A stretch of 64,000 nucleotides of DNA from the NCBI GenBank assembly GCA_003194445.1, contig PQXF01000007.1:36615-100614 (forward strand). Reading direction: 5' to 3'. A program made the position numbers and the translations under genes. This document shows positions 50,468 to 59,215 of the stretch, in pieces (position 1 is the stretch's first letter; every line of letters begins with the position of its first letter). This stretch comes from Candidatus Methanogaster sp. Its GTDB lineage: Archaea; Halobacteriota; Methanosarcinia; Methanosarcinales; Methanogasteraceae. Under the pieces are notes generated by a model. The model made no database searches and was not told the DNA's origin. It saw only the letters and a list, made by a program, of their open reading frames with translations.

Positions 50468-50565
50468 GATTGAATTAGCGATATTTTTATTAGGACTTGT
50501 TGCAAATTGCCAGTGGATGGATACTATGCCTTATTAAGGGAAAGAATTGATGGATGGAAAAGTAG

Positions 50566-52686
50566 ATGAATATCCGAACAAAATTTCTTGCCGTCATGGT
50601 CTCGCTTGTTTTGATTACAGGCATGACCGCCATCCTGATTGGCAGAACTGTCTCAACAAGTATCATCGAAGACCAGGTCAGCAATAATTTGGAGACGACT
50701 GCACAATCAAGAGCGAACCATATCGGGACGGTTCTGAGTGAGTATGACCAGGAGACTGCGCTGCTGTCCGTGGAGCGTGTTTTCAGGGACGTAGTAGATG
50801 AAAGCAAAAATCACACAAGAAGTATAGCGGCTGCCAACCTGAGAGTAAGTGGTGTGATACAGGCGCATGACGCTATTTCAGGAATCGAGGTTATGGATAA
50901 AGATGGTACTGTGGTTGTTTCCAGTCATGCGGATGCTAAAAACGATGAGAATGTGAGCGAACTCTTCCGGGTAGAGAATGGAAAAATTCGCGTTACAAAT
51001 CCCAGTACCTCGGTATTCAGTGGCGAGGACATCATACGTGTAGCAACGCCGATCATGGTGGATGGTGAATTCTCAGGAATTATCTTTGTAGACTTTGACG
51101 CAGGAAAAATATTTAAAATAGCAACAGACAAAACAGGTCTTGGAGAGACCGGGGGGATATACATCCTGAACAGGGACGGCTACATGATAACCCCGCCCGG
51201 ATCTACCGGTGACACGCTTCCGAAACAAGATGTTGATCCTGAGCATTTTGGCAGCGCATCAGCAGCAGCATTATGCACGAATCATCGCGGAGTAAATGTC
51301 CTCCGGGCTTACGCACCCATACCTGCGATGGACTGGTGTCTGGTTGCAGAGATCGATGAAGCGGAGGCGTTCGCATCGGTCGCCAGACTGACTGCTACGA
51401 TGTTTTTGGTCTTTATAGGTCTTTTACTCCTTGGCATATTGGTCTGCATCCAGGTGTCAGGAACGATAGCAGACCCGATTGTAAAGTTGCATCGTGGTAC
51501 TGAAGAGATAATGAAAGGGAACCTGGATTACAAAGTCGGTACCGGAACAGAGGATGAGGTCGGAAAACTTTCACGGGCGTTTGATGCGATGACGTCCAAC
51601 CTGAAAGAATCCGGACGAAAACTTGCAGAGTACAGCAAAGGTCTCGAGAATAAGGTGGAAGAGAGAACTGCGGAACTGGATGAGCTACTTGAGGAACAGA
51701 AAGCCCTGCTCTCGACCATTCCGGCATCCGTCTACTTCAAGGACAGGAATGGCAATTACATCGCAGCAAACAAGGCGTTTGCCGATAAGACCGGAACTTC
51801 TGTGGATGAAATAGCAGGCAAAACGGATTATGATTTCTTCCAAAAGGCGCAGGCGGACGATCACAGGGCGTATGACTATGAGGTGATGGAATCCGGCGAA
51901 CCTAGATATGATATCGAGGAACCCGTCACCGAAGCAGACGGCAGAGTTGTGTGGACTTCCACAAGCAAAACCCCTTTCTTCGGCTCCGGTGGCGAGGTCA
52001 TCGGCATGGTCGGGATGGTGCTTGACATCACCGAGCACAAGCGGGCGGAAGACCGGATAAAAGCCGCTTTGAAGGAGAAAGAGGTGCTGCTCCGGGAGAT
52101 ACACCACAGGGTAAAGAACAATCTCCAGGTCGTCTCGAGCTTGCTTAACATGCAGGCGCGAAATGTTACGGACGAAGAGACGAAGGGGATACTCTCCGAA
52201 TCGAGGGACCGGGTAATGACCATGTCTCTTATCCATTCCCAATTGTACGAGGGTAGCGACCTTGCAGAGATAAATATAAAGGAGTTTGTGAACCGGTTGC
52301 TCGGGCAGCTCCAGAGTTATCAGGTCGGGGATACGAGAATTACCCGTGTTATCCGGGTGGATGATTATCCACTCCCTATATCGGTTGCAGTGCCTGTCGG
52401 ATTGATCATCAATGAACTGCTCTCAAACGCTCTGAAACATGCTTTCAAGGGGAGGGACGAAGGCAGGATCGAGGTCAGCCTCACCGCATCGGAAGACGGC
52501 AGGATCAATCTGACGGTAAGCGATGACGGTGTTGGACTGCTGCCCGGATTCGATATCGATGAGTCAAAGACGCTTGGTCTCCGTCTCGTAAAGATCCTCA
52601 CCGAAGACCAGTTGCAAGGAACCCTGGAGGTTACCGACGAAGGGGGGGCAACCTTTAAGATGGAGTTTGACATCACTGATGACTGA
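50566..52686 (+). CDS. Membrane histidine kinase: dCache-like - HAMP - PAS - HisKA_2 - HATPase
   Basis: This 706-residue kinase has TM1 (about 7-29), an extracytoplasmic dCache-type sensor (about 35-270; GIEVMDKDGTVVVSS, GGIYILNRDGYMITP), TM2 (about 273-296), a HAMP linker (about 297-350; ISGTI-type start DPIVKLHRGTEEI), a coiled coil, PAS (about 375-490; TIPASVYFKDRNGNYIAANK) and a HisKA_2 core ([15 protein letters not shown]) with HATPase. dCache domains bind amino acids, carboxylates or amines outside the cell in many prokaryotes. ATG 50566 is used; upstream is the MITE-like element, so this gene probably has a separate promoter. Confidence 0.92.
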   Translation: MNIRTKFLAVMVSLVLITGMTAILIGRTVSTSIIEDQVSNNLETTAQSRANHIGTVLSEYDQETALLSVERVFRDVVDESKNHTRSIAAANLRVSGVIQAHDAISGIEVMDKDGTVVVSSHADAKNDENVSELFRVENGKIRVTNPSTSVFSGEDIIRVATPIMVDGEFSGIIFVDFDAGKIFKIATDKTGLGETGGIYILNRDGYMITPPGSTGDTLPKQDVDPEHFGSASAAALCTNHRGVNVLRAYAPIPAMDWCLVAEIDEAEAFASVARLTATMFLVFIGLLLLGILVCIQVSGTIADPIVKLHRGTEEIMKGNLDYKVGTGTEDEVGKLSRAFDAMTSNLKESGRKLAEYSKGLENKVEERTAELDELLEEQKALLSTIPASVYFKDRNGNYIAANKAFADKTGTSVDEIAGKTDYDFFQKAQADDHRAYDYEVMESGEPRYDIEEPVTEADGRVVWTSTSKTPFFGSGGEVIGMVGMVLDITEHKRAEDRIKAALKEKEVLLREIHHRVKNNLQVVSSLLNMQARNVTDEETKGILSESRDRVMTMSLIHSQLYEGSDLAEINIKEFVNRLLGQLQSYQVGDTRITRVIRVDDYPLPISVAVPVGLIINELLSNALKHAFKGRDEGRIEVSLTASEDGRINLTVSDDGVGLLPGFDIDESKTLGLRLVKILTEDQLQGTLEVTDEGGATFKMEFDITDD

Positions 52687-52816
52687 TGGTTTGCTACGAA
52701 GAGACGAGTGAAGTGGCACTTACAACCACGAAGGTGCGGGTCATGATGCATCACCATCCACAGAACGGGTTATACGAAGTTCGAGGAGTTTGCTACAGGA
52801 AGGTGCAGTAGGTAAG

Positions 52817-55800
52817 ATGGACGAAGCCATATCACTACGGGAACTTGTTGACGCTGATGTAGTTCAAGCTATCCAGGATAGCTTTGCAAGGGCCGTCGAG
52901 GTATCTTCTGTAATTTTTTTACCAGATGGCGATGCTTTAACACGTTTTAGTAATCCAATCAAATTTTGCACTCTGATCCAATCAACAAAAGAAGGGAGAC
53001 GACGATGTTTCCAATCATTCGCAGAGATGAGTAGAAAGGCAGTCAAGTTGAGCGAGCCTGAAATTATGTACTGCTTCGCGCATGGTGCTCATTTCGTTGC
53101 GCCGATCATCATCGATGGTGAGCGCAAAGCAACCATGTATGCAGGTCAATTCAGACCTGAGAAGTTCTCGCCCGAACAATTAAAAGAACTCGAAAAGATC
53201 GCTGTGGAGATCGACCTGGGCCCGGAACTACTCCTCAGAGAGGCGAAGAATATGCGTACGGTCGGAGACGCGGTGGCAATGGATTGTTTACACTCGTTCT
53301 TCCGAACAGTGAAAGTTATTGCGGAACTTGGCGCGCAGGCGGCTGAACTGCGCCAGACGAAGGATGCGTTGCAGAATGCGTGTGATAGACTGGAGGTTCG
53401 TGTAGAGGAGCGCACCGCCGAACTCGCGGGAGCGAACGAGGAACTGATGCAGGAGGTTGCTGAGCGCAAAGCAGCGGAGGACGCGTTTCGCAAGAGCGAG
53501 ACTAAGTACCGCCTGTTCACAGAGACCTCAAAGGATGCAATTATATCGTTTGACATTGATGGGCGTATCACATACCTCAACCGAGCTGCAATAGAACTGG
53601 GCGGGTATAGTGAGGAAGAGGCACTACAGATGAATATCACAGATATCCTGCCCGAAGACCAGCTCCCCGGATTCTATGAACGTCATTCTATGCGTGTTGC
53701 TGGTGGGGCAGGGCTTTTCCTTTTTGAAGTGGATTTCATCAACAAGGCAGGAGCACGGCTATCGGTGGAAGTGAACTCCTCGCTGATTGTGGAGGATGGT
53801 AAACCATCGGCACTATTTCTTGCCTGCCGCGACATCACCGGGCGAAAAGCTGCTAAGAAAGCGCTTCGTGAGAGCGAAGAGAAATACCGCACCTTGATCG
53901 AGAATGTTCAAGATGGTGTATTCCTCGTCCAGGACGGGAAACTTAAGTTCGTGAACGAGGCATTTGCCAGAATACCGGGTTACACTGTGGAGGAGATCCT
54001 CGGGATGAATTTCTGGGAACTTGCTGCGCCCGATGATCGGGCTATGGTTGCTGATCGCTACGCCCGGATGATGGCAGGGGAAGGTGTACCTGCTGAATAC
54101 GAGTTCCATATCATCCGGAAGAATGGGGATATGCGAACCACGGTCCGTATAACTGTTGGGCTCATCGATTACCAGGGCAAACCGACAGTGATTGGAACGG
54201 TGAAAGACGTAACCGGGCAAAAGCGGGCAGAGGATGCGCTCCGGAAATCCGAGAGCGAGTATCAGGATCTCTTTGACAATATGATGGACGGGCTCGTGGT
54301 GCACCGGCTGATCGTGGATGAGGGTGGTGAGCCGGTCGATTACGTTCTTGAGAAGATCAACAATGCCGCTGAGAGGATCCTATCATGGAAGAGAGCGGAT
54401 ATGGAAGGTAAGAGGGTAACCGAGCTGTATGACGGCGACACGCCATTTATCGAAAGGTACGCCAGAGTCGCCCAAACCGGGGAATCAGTGCATTTCGTTG
54501 GACACTATCCGCGGTTTAAAAGGTGGTACGAGATTACATCGTTCTGCCCAATGCCTGGGTATTTCGCGAATATATTCAGGGATATAACCGAACGAAAAGA
54601 GACGGAAGATGCGCTGCGAAAGTCGGAGGAAAAATACCGGACGCTCTTCGAGACGGCTAAAGACGCCATATTCTTGTCTGATGACTCCGGAAAATTCGTG
54701 GACGTTAATCAGGCGGCTTGCGAATCGCTCGGCTACGGCAGGGAAGAATTGTTAAGACTGAGCAATAGGGAAATCGACGCCGATCCCACTGGATACGAGG
54801 CGTTTCTGAAAGTTCGGGATGCGTCGGCAGAAGAAGCGATATTCGAGGTGAACCAGCAGAGAAAAGATGGAACACTCCTGCCTGTGGAGATCACCGGGAA
54901 ATTCTTCGATGTTGATGGTGAACTACTCTCTTTGGCGATTGCTCGCGACATCACCGAGCGAAAAGAGTCCGAATATGCACTTCGGGAGAGCGAAGAAAAA
55001 CTCCGCAGCATCGTCGAACAGTCGCGTGATGGTATTGTGCTGATCGATGAACAGGGCACTATTATCGAGTGGAACCGCGGGCAGGAGCGGATCGCCGGGC
55101 TTTCGCGGGCAGAGGTGTTGGGCAGACCCGCGTGGGATGTCTTATCTCAGTCATCCACCAACGGCATTGATAATCCGGCAGTGCATGAGCGGGTCAAAGC
55201 AGGTGTGCTTAAAATCCTTGAGACCGGGCAATCGGAGCGGTTGGACCGGTTGGATGAGACCGTGATTCAACGCCCTGATGGAACGCGTCGTGCCATACAG
55301 GCAGCGGTATTCCCTATCAAGACTGATAAAGGATTCATGGTAGGTGCAATCTCCCGTGACGTCACAGAGCGCAAGAAGGCTGAAGAGGCTGTGCGGATTA
55401 GCGAGGAAAAATACAAAACACTTTACGATAACTCCCCTTTACCTTATCAATCCTTAAACGAGGATGGTACTTTTAATGACGTGAATCCAGCGTGGATAAA
55501 GACTTTTGGCTATGATCGGGAAGAGGTCATTGGTACATGGTTTGGGGATTTCCTGCATCCGGATTGGAAACCACATTTCGAGAAGAACTTCCAGGAGTTT
55601 AAGCGACGTGGTTATTTGCATGATATCCAATTTAAGATAAGACACAAAGACGGGCATTATTTAGACATTTTATTTGAAGGATATATCGGCTATAATCCGG
55701 ATGGTAGTTTCAAACAAACGTACTGTGTATTCCAGGACATTACCGAGCGCAAGCATGTAGAGGAGGAGCTAAAAGCTACTCAGTTGAAATACCGGCAACT

Positions 55801-57190
55801 ATTTGAGACAATGGCAAGTGGAGTTGCAATATTTGAAGCTGTGGATGATGGTGATGACTTTATATTCAGGGACTTTAATCAGGCAGGAGAGAACATAGAG
55901 AACGTAAAAAGGGAGGATATCATCGGAAGGCGTGTTGCTGAAGTATTTCCCGGTGTAAAGGAGTTTGACCTATTTAAAGTATTTCAGAGAGTTTGGAAAA
56001 CCGGAAAAACGGAGTATTTTCCAGAAGCTATTCGCAGATATGAGAATGACCCTGGCACGTGGCGGGAAAGTTGGGTTTACAAGTTGTCCAGTGGTGAAAT
56101 AGTATCGGTATTTAATGACATCACCGAGCGCAAACAGGCGGAACAGAGTCTTTTGGAAGCAGAAGTGGAGCTAAAGCACATTATTGAAGTTGTGCCGGGT
56201 ATGATTGCCAAGATAAATACTCATACCGGTTATTTTACATACTGCAATCCGGCTTTTAGTAGCATATTGGGTTTCTCTCATGAGGAATTCTTGGCACGAC
56301 CATTTATCGAGTTTGTTCATCCGGACGACCGCCAGGGTACTATCAATGAAATAGAGAAGCAGATTAAAGGTATTCCGCTTGCTATGTTCGACAACCGCTG
56401 CATCTGTAAGAACGGATCTTATAAATGGTTAGAATGGAGGACAACAGCGGCTGACGAGAATGGCGTAATATATGCTGCCGCCACAGACATAACCGAGCGC
56501 GAAGCCGCGGAAGGGCAGATCAAACGATCCCTTCGAGAGAAGGACGTGCTTATGCATGAGATACATCACCGCGTAAAGAACAACCTTCAAGTTGCGTCAA
56601 GCTTACTTTCCATGCAGGCGCGAACCACCCTGAATAAAGAAGCGATCGATGTGCTCTCCAAATCCCAGAGCAGAATAGATACTATGGCTCTTATTCACAC
56701 TCAATTATATGAAAGTGGGGACTTAGCAGAACTGAATATGAATGAGTTTGTAGGCACATTGTCGGAACAGTTGTTCCGGAGCTATCCGGTCTCAGACACA
56801 AAGATCACCCCCATCGTTCACGTGACCGATCGTAAGTTTCCGGTATCTGTCGGGCTGCATGTCGGGCTGATCATCAACGAACTGCTCTCAAACGCAATAG
56901 AACATGCTTTTGGTGAGAAGAAAGACGGAAAGATCGAGGTCAGTATCACTGCATCAGATAGTGGCAGGGTCAATATGAGGGTAAGCGATGATGGTGTTGG
57001 ATTGCCCCCCGGATTCGATATCGATACTACTAAAACACTTGGCCTCCACCTGGTAAAGATACTCGTGGAAGACCAGTTACAGGGAACGCTGGAGGTCATC
57101 AGCGACGGAGGGGTAACCTTTAATATGGAATTCGACATAGAGGGTAATGGGGGTGGCTTACACGGGGAAAATAAGAATACTGATCGTTGA
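52817..57190 (+). CDS. Giant soluble histidine kinase: PocR - eight PAS - HisKA_2 - HATPase
   Basis: This 1457-residue kinase starts with a PocR-type domain (about 1-180; LRELVDADVVQAIQDSFARA, with cysteines CTLIQ, RRCF, YCFAHG and the conserved AGQF) and a coiled coil (about 185-225). Eight PAS domains follow (about 230-1225), each starting with a variant of SEEKYRTLFE and ending ERK; then HisKA_2 ([15 protein letters not shown], about 1250) and HATPase ([23 protein letters not shown]). The fourth PAS is closely related to the last PAS of the 35888 kinase, and the seventh to a PAS of the 44755 kinase, showing domain shuffling within the cluster. ATG 52817 is chosen over TTG 52790. It overlaps the next gene by 44 bp. 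Confidence 0.9.
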   Translation: MDEAISLRELVDADVVQAIQDSFARAVEVSSVIFLPDGDALTRFSNPIKFCTLIQSTKEGRRRCFQSFAEMSRKAVKLSEPEIMYCFAHGAHFVAPIIIDGERKATMYAGQFRPEKFSPEQLKELEKIAVEIDLGPELLLREAKNMRTVGDAVAMDCLHSFFRTVKVIAELGAQAAELRQTKDALQNACDRLEVRVEERTAELAGANEELMQEVAERKAAEDAFRKSETKYRLFTETSKDAIISFDIDGRITYLNRAAIELGGYSEEEALQMNITDILPEDQLPGFYERHSMRVAGGAGLFLFEVDFINKAGARLSVEVNSSLIVEDGKPSALFLACRDITGRKAAKKALRESEEKYRTLIENVQDGVFLVQDGKLKFVNEAFARIPGYTVEEILGMNFWELAAPDDRAMVADRYARMMAGEGVPAEYEFHIIRKNGDMRTTVRITVGLIDYQGKPTVIGTVKDVTGQKRAEDALRKSESEYQDLFDNMMDGLVVHRLIVDEGGEPVDYVLEKINNAAERILSWKRADMEGKRVTELYDGDTPFIERYARVAQTGESVHFVGHYPRFKRWYEITSFCPMPGYFANIFRDITERKETEDALRKSEEKYRTLFETAKDAIFLSDDSGKFVDVNQAACESLGYGREELLRLSNREIDADPTGYEAFLKVRDASAEEAIFEVNQQRKDGTLLPVEITGKFFDVDGELLSLAIARDITERKESEYALRESEEKLRSIVEQSRDGIVLIDEQGTIIEWNRGQERIAGLSRAEVLGRPAWDVLSQSSTNGIDNPAVHERVKAGVLKILETGQSERLDRLDETVIQRPDGTRRAIQAAVFPIKTDKGFMVGAISRDVTERKKAEEAVRISEEKYKTLYDNSPLPYQSLNEDGTFNDVNPAWIKTFGYDREEVIGTWFGDFLHPDWKPHFEKNFQEFKRRGYLHDIQFKIRHKDGHYLDILFEGYIGYNPDGSFKQTYCVFQDITERKHVEEELKATQLKYRQLFETMASGVAIFEAVDDGDDFIFRDFNQAGENIENVKREDIIGRRVAEVFPGVKEFDLFKVFQRVWKTGKTEYFPEAIRRYENDPGTWRESWVYKLSSGEIVSVFNDITERKQAEQSLLEAEVELKHIIEVVPGMIAKINTHTGYFTYCNPAFSSILGFSHEEFLARPFIEFVHPDDRQGTINEIEKQIKGIPLAMFDNRCICKNGSYKWLEWRTTAADENGVIYAAATDITEREAAEGQIKRSLREKDVLMHEIHHRVKNNLQVASSLLSMQARTTLNKEAIDVLSKSQSRIDTMALIHTQLYESGDLAELNMNEFVGTLSEQLFRSYPVSDTKITPIVHVTDRKFPVSVGLHVGLIINELLSNAIEHAFGEKKDGKIEVSITASDSGRVNMRVSDDGVGLPPGFDIDTTKTLGLHLVKILVEDQLQGTLEVISDGGVTFNMEFDIEGNGGGLHGENKNTDR

Positions 57191-58658
57191 GGATGAAGCC
57201 ATCGTAGCCGAAGATCTGGAACTGGCAGTTACCAATATCGGCTACGAAGTGGTTGGGCGTGCGGTCAGTGCGGATGCCGCCGTAGATAAGGCGCTCAAAC
57301 TGAATCCTGATCTGGTATTGATGGATATCGTACTTCGAGGGGAGAAAAACGGTATAGATGCTTCTCGGGAGATAAAAGAGGAGATAGATACTCCTGTTAT
57401 ATTCCTAACAGCGTATTCGGATGTTGGGCTGATCGATAGAGCCAAGAGTACAGAACCATACGCTTACCTTGTCAAGCCGTTTCAGGAGCGGCAACTCCAT
57501 GCATCCATCGAAACGGCTCTTCACAAGAGCGGGATCGAGAAGCAGTTGGCGGAGAGTGAAGAATGGCTTGCAACAACCCTTATGAGTATCGGTGATGCTG
57601 TGATCGCCACCGACGGGACTGGTTCTGTGAAGTCCATGAACCATGTTGCTGAGAGACTGACCGGATGGAAACAGGAGGATGCTGCCGGAAAGCCCCTGAC
57701 AGATATCTTTAAGATCATGAACGGGGGGACCGGCGAAGAGATCGAGAATCCTGTAACAACGATACTCAGAGAAGGTGCCGTTGTCGAGCTGGCTGACCAA
57801 ACAATGTTGATAGCAAAGGATGGGGCAAAGATACCGATCGATGATAGCTTTGCACCGATCAAAAATGATAAAGGTAGTATCATCGGTGCTGTTCTGGCTT
57901 TCCAGGACATAACCGAGCGGAAACATGCGGAGGAGGAACGAGATCGCCTCGTAAAAGAACTTGAAGCAAAGAACTCTGAGCTGGAGAGATTCACTTACAC
58001 AGTGTCCCACGACTTAAGATCGCCGCTCACCACCATCCAGGGCTTCGCAAACGTGCTCCGCATGGATCTGGAGAAGGGCAAGACCGAGAGGATGGAAAAA
58101 AATCTGAAATACATAGAAAATGGGATAATAAAGATGGCGCGGCTCTTAAACGACACGCTGGAACTCTCACGCATCGGTCGCGTTGCGAACCCATCGGAGG
58201 ACGTGCCGTTTGGCGAACTTGTGTCAGAAGCGCTGGAACAGACCTCAGAGCAGGTAAAATCATGCGGGGTTGAAATCTCGGCATCCGCGGACTTCCCGGC
58301 AGTCCATGTGGACCGGATGAAGCTTGTTGAGGTACTGGTAAACTTAATCGAGAATAGCATAAATTACATGGGTGATGAGGCGCATCCGAGGATATATATC
58401 GGCTATAGCATTGATGGTGATAATGAGGATGAAACCGTCTTCTTTGTGCGTGATAACGGGATAGGGATCGATCAGGAGGCGCACGAGAAGGTATTTGAGC
58501 TATTTTGCAAACTGGACCGGAGTACCAAAGGGACCGGTGCCGGTCTTGCCATCGTGAAACGGATAATCGAGGTGCACGAGGGTCGAATCTGGATAGAGTC
58601 AGAGAAGGGCAAGGGCTGTACGGTCTGTTTCACGCTACCCATCGCACCAGATAGGTGA
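57147..58658 (+). CDS. Hybrid kinase: receiver - PAS - HisKA - HATPase
   Basis: This 503-residue protein has an N-terminal receiver (about 8-120; ILIVEDEAIVAEDLELAV, phospho-Asp in VLMDIVLRGEKNG, Thr in FLTAYS, Lys in YLVKPFQ), a PAS domain (about 135-260; TTLMSIGDAVIATDGTGSV), a HisKA core with VSHDLRSPLTTIQGF (about 288) and HATPase (NLIENSINY, DNGIGI, GTGAGLAIVKR). It closes the cluster and reverts to the HisKA type. The long overlap (44 bp) with the giant PocR kinase implies they form a pair, with the PocR kinase a natural phosphodonor for this receiver; that is inference. Confidence 0.9.
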   Translation: MGVAYTGKIRILIVEDEAIVAEDLELAVTNIGYEVVGRAVSADAAVDKALKLNPDLVLMDIVLRGEKNGIDASREIKEEIDTPVIFLTAYSDVGLIDRAKSTEPYAYLVKPFQERQLHASIETALHKSGIEKQLAESEEWLATTLMSIGDAVIATDGTGSVKSMNHVAERLTGWKQEDAAGKPLTDIFKIMNGGTGEEIENPVTTILREGAVVELADQTMLIAKDGAKIPIDDSFAPIKNDKGSIIGAVLAFQDITERKHAEEERDRLVKELEAKNSELERFTYTVSHDLRSPLTTIQGFANVLRMDLEKGKTERMEKNLKYIENGIIKMARLLNDTLELSRIGRVANPSEDVPFGELVSEALEQTSEQVKSCGVEISASADFPAVHVDRMKLVEVLVNLIENSINYMGDEAHPRIYIGYSIDGDNEDETVFFVRDNGIGIDQEAHEKVFELFCKLDRSTKGTGAGLAIVKRIIEVHEGRIWIESEKGKGCTVCFTLPIAPDR

Positions 58659-59215
58659 TAAATGGCAGGAAATGTTATTTAACCAAAACTCTGTCTAATT
58701 TTACGTAATAGGATCTTCTGTCCCTCCGACACTGTCTAAAAATCCAGTGATTTACTCGATTCGTGGCACTCATGACTGTGAGCGTAGCGAGCAGCACCGA
58801 AGGCATAAAATCAGCACCAAGAGATGGCTGCGCCGATGCCGCGAATCGCACGAATCTACTTTAGTTCCGGTATGTCCCGGGCAAGGTGGTACCCGTAGCG
58901 AAGGATACTTTTTATTATCTTCGGAAAACCCTGTAGCTTGACGGTCCGTTGACGCGCAAAGTATATGTGCATTAACGATCTGCTACATTATGTGCATAGA
59001 ACCCAGGCTAAAATCGATGCAGATTCTGATTGACATGACATTTACACTTTGCGCGAATACACAATCATACAGTCCATCGATGTACCGAAGATGCGAAAGA
59101 TCGACCGGATGAAGGAGATGTGAATGAGATATACAGGCGGGCTTGCGACAACAGTTTCTGGATTGTATATGGAAACCCCATAATAACTACAGACCCATAA
59201 AGGAGATGAAACAAC
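58659..59215. other. Intergenic region with inverted repeat and IS-end-like repeats
   Basis: I see no gene. CTGTCTAA occurs twice (58691-58698 and 58732-58739) in a setting that resembles insertion-sequence ends. CGATTCGTGGCA (58757-58768) is an 11/12 inverted match to 58837-58848, giving a possible hairpin or miniature element of about 92 bp. An AGGAGATG ribosome-binding site lies near 59203 for the next gene. Confidence 0.45.
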
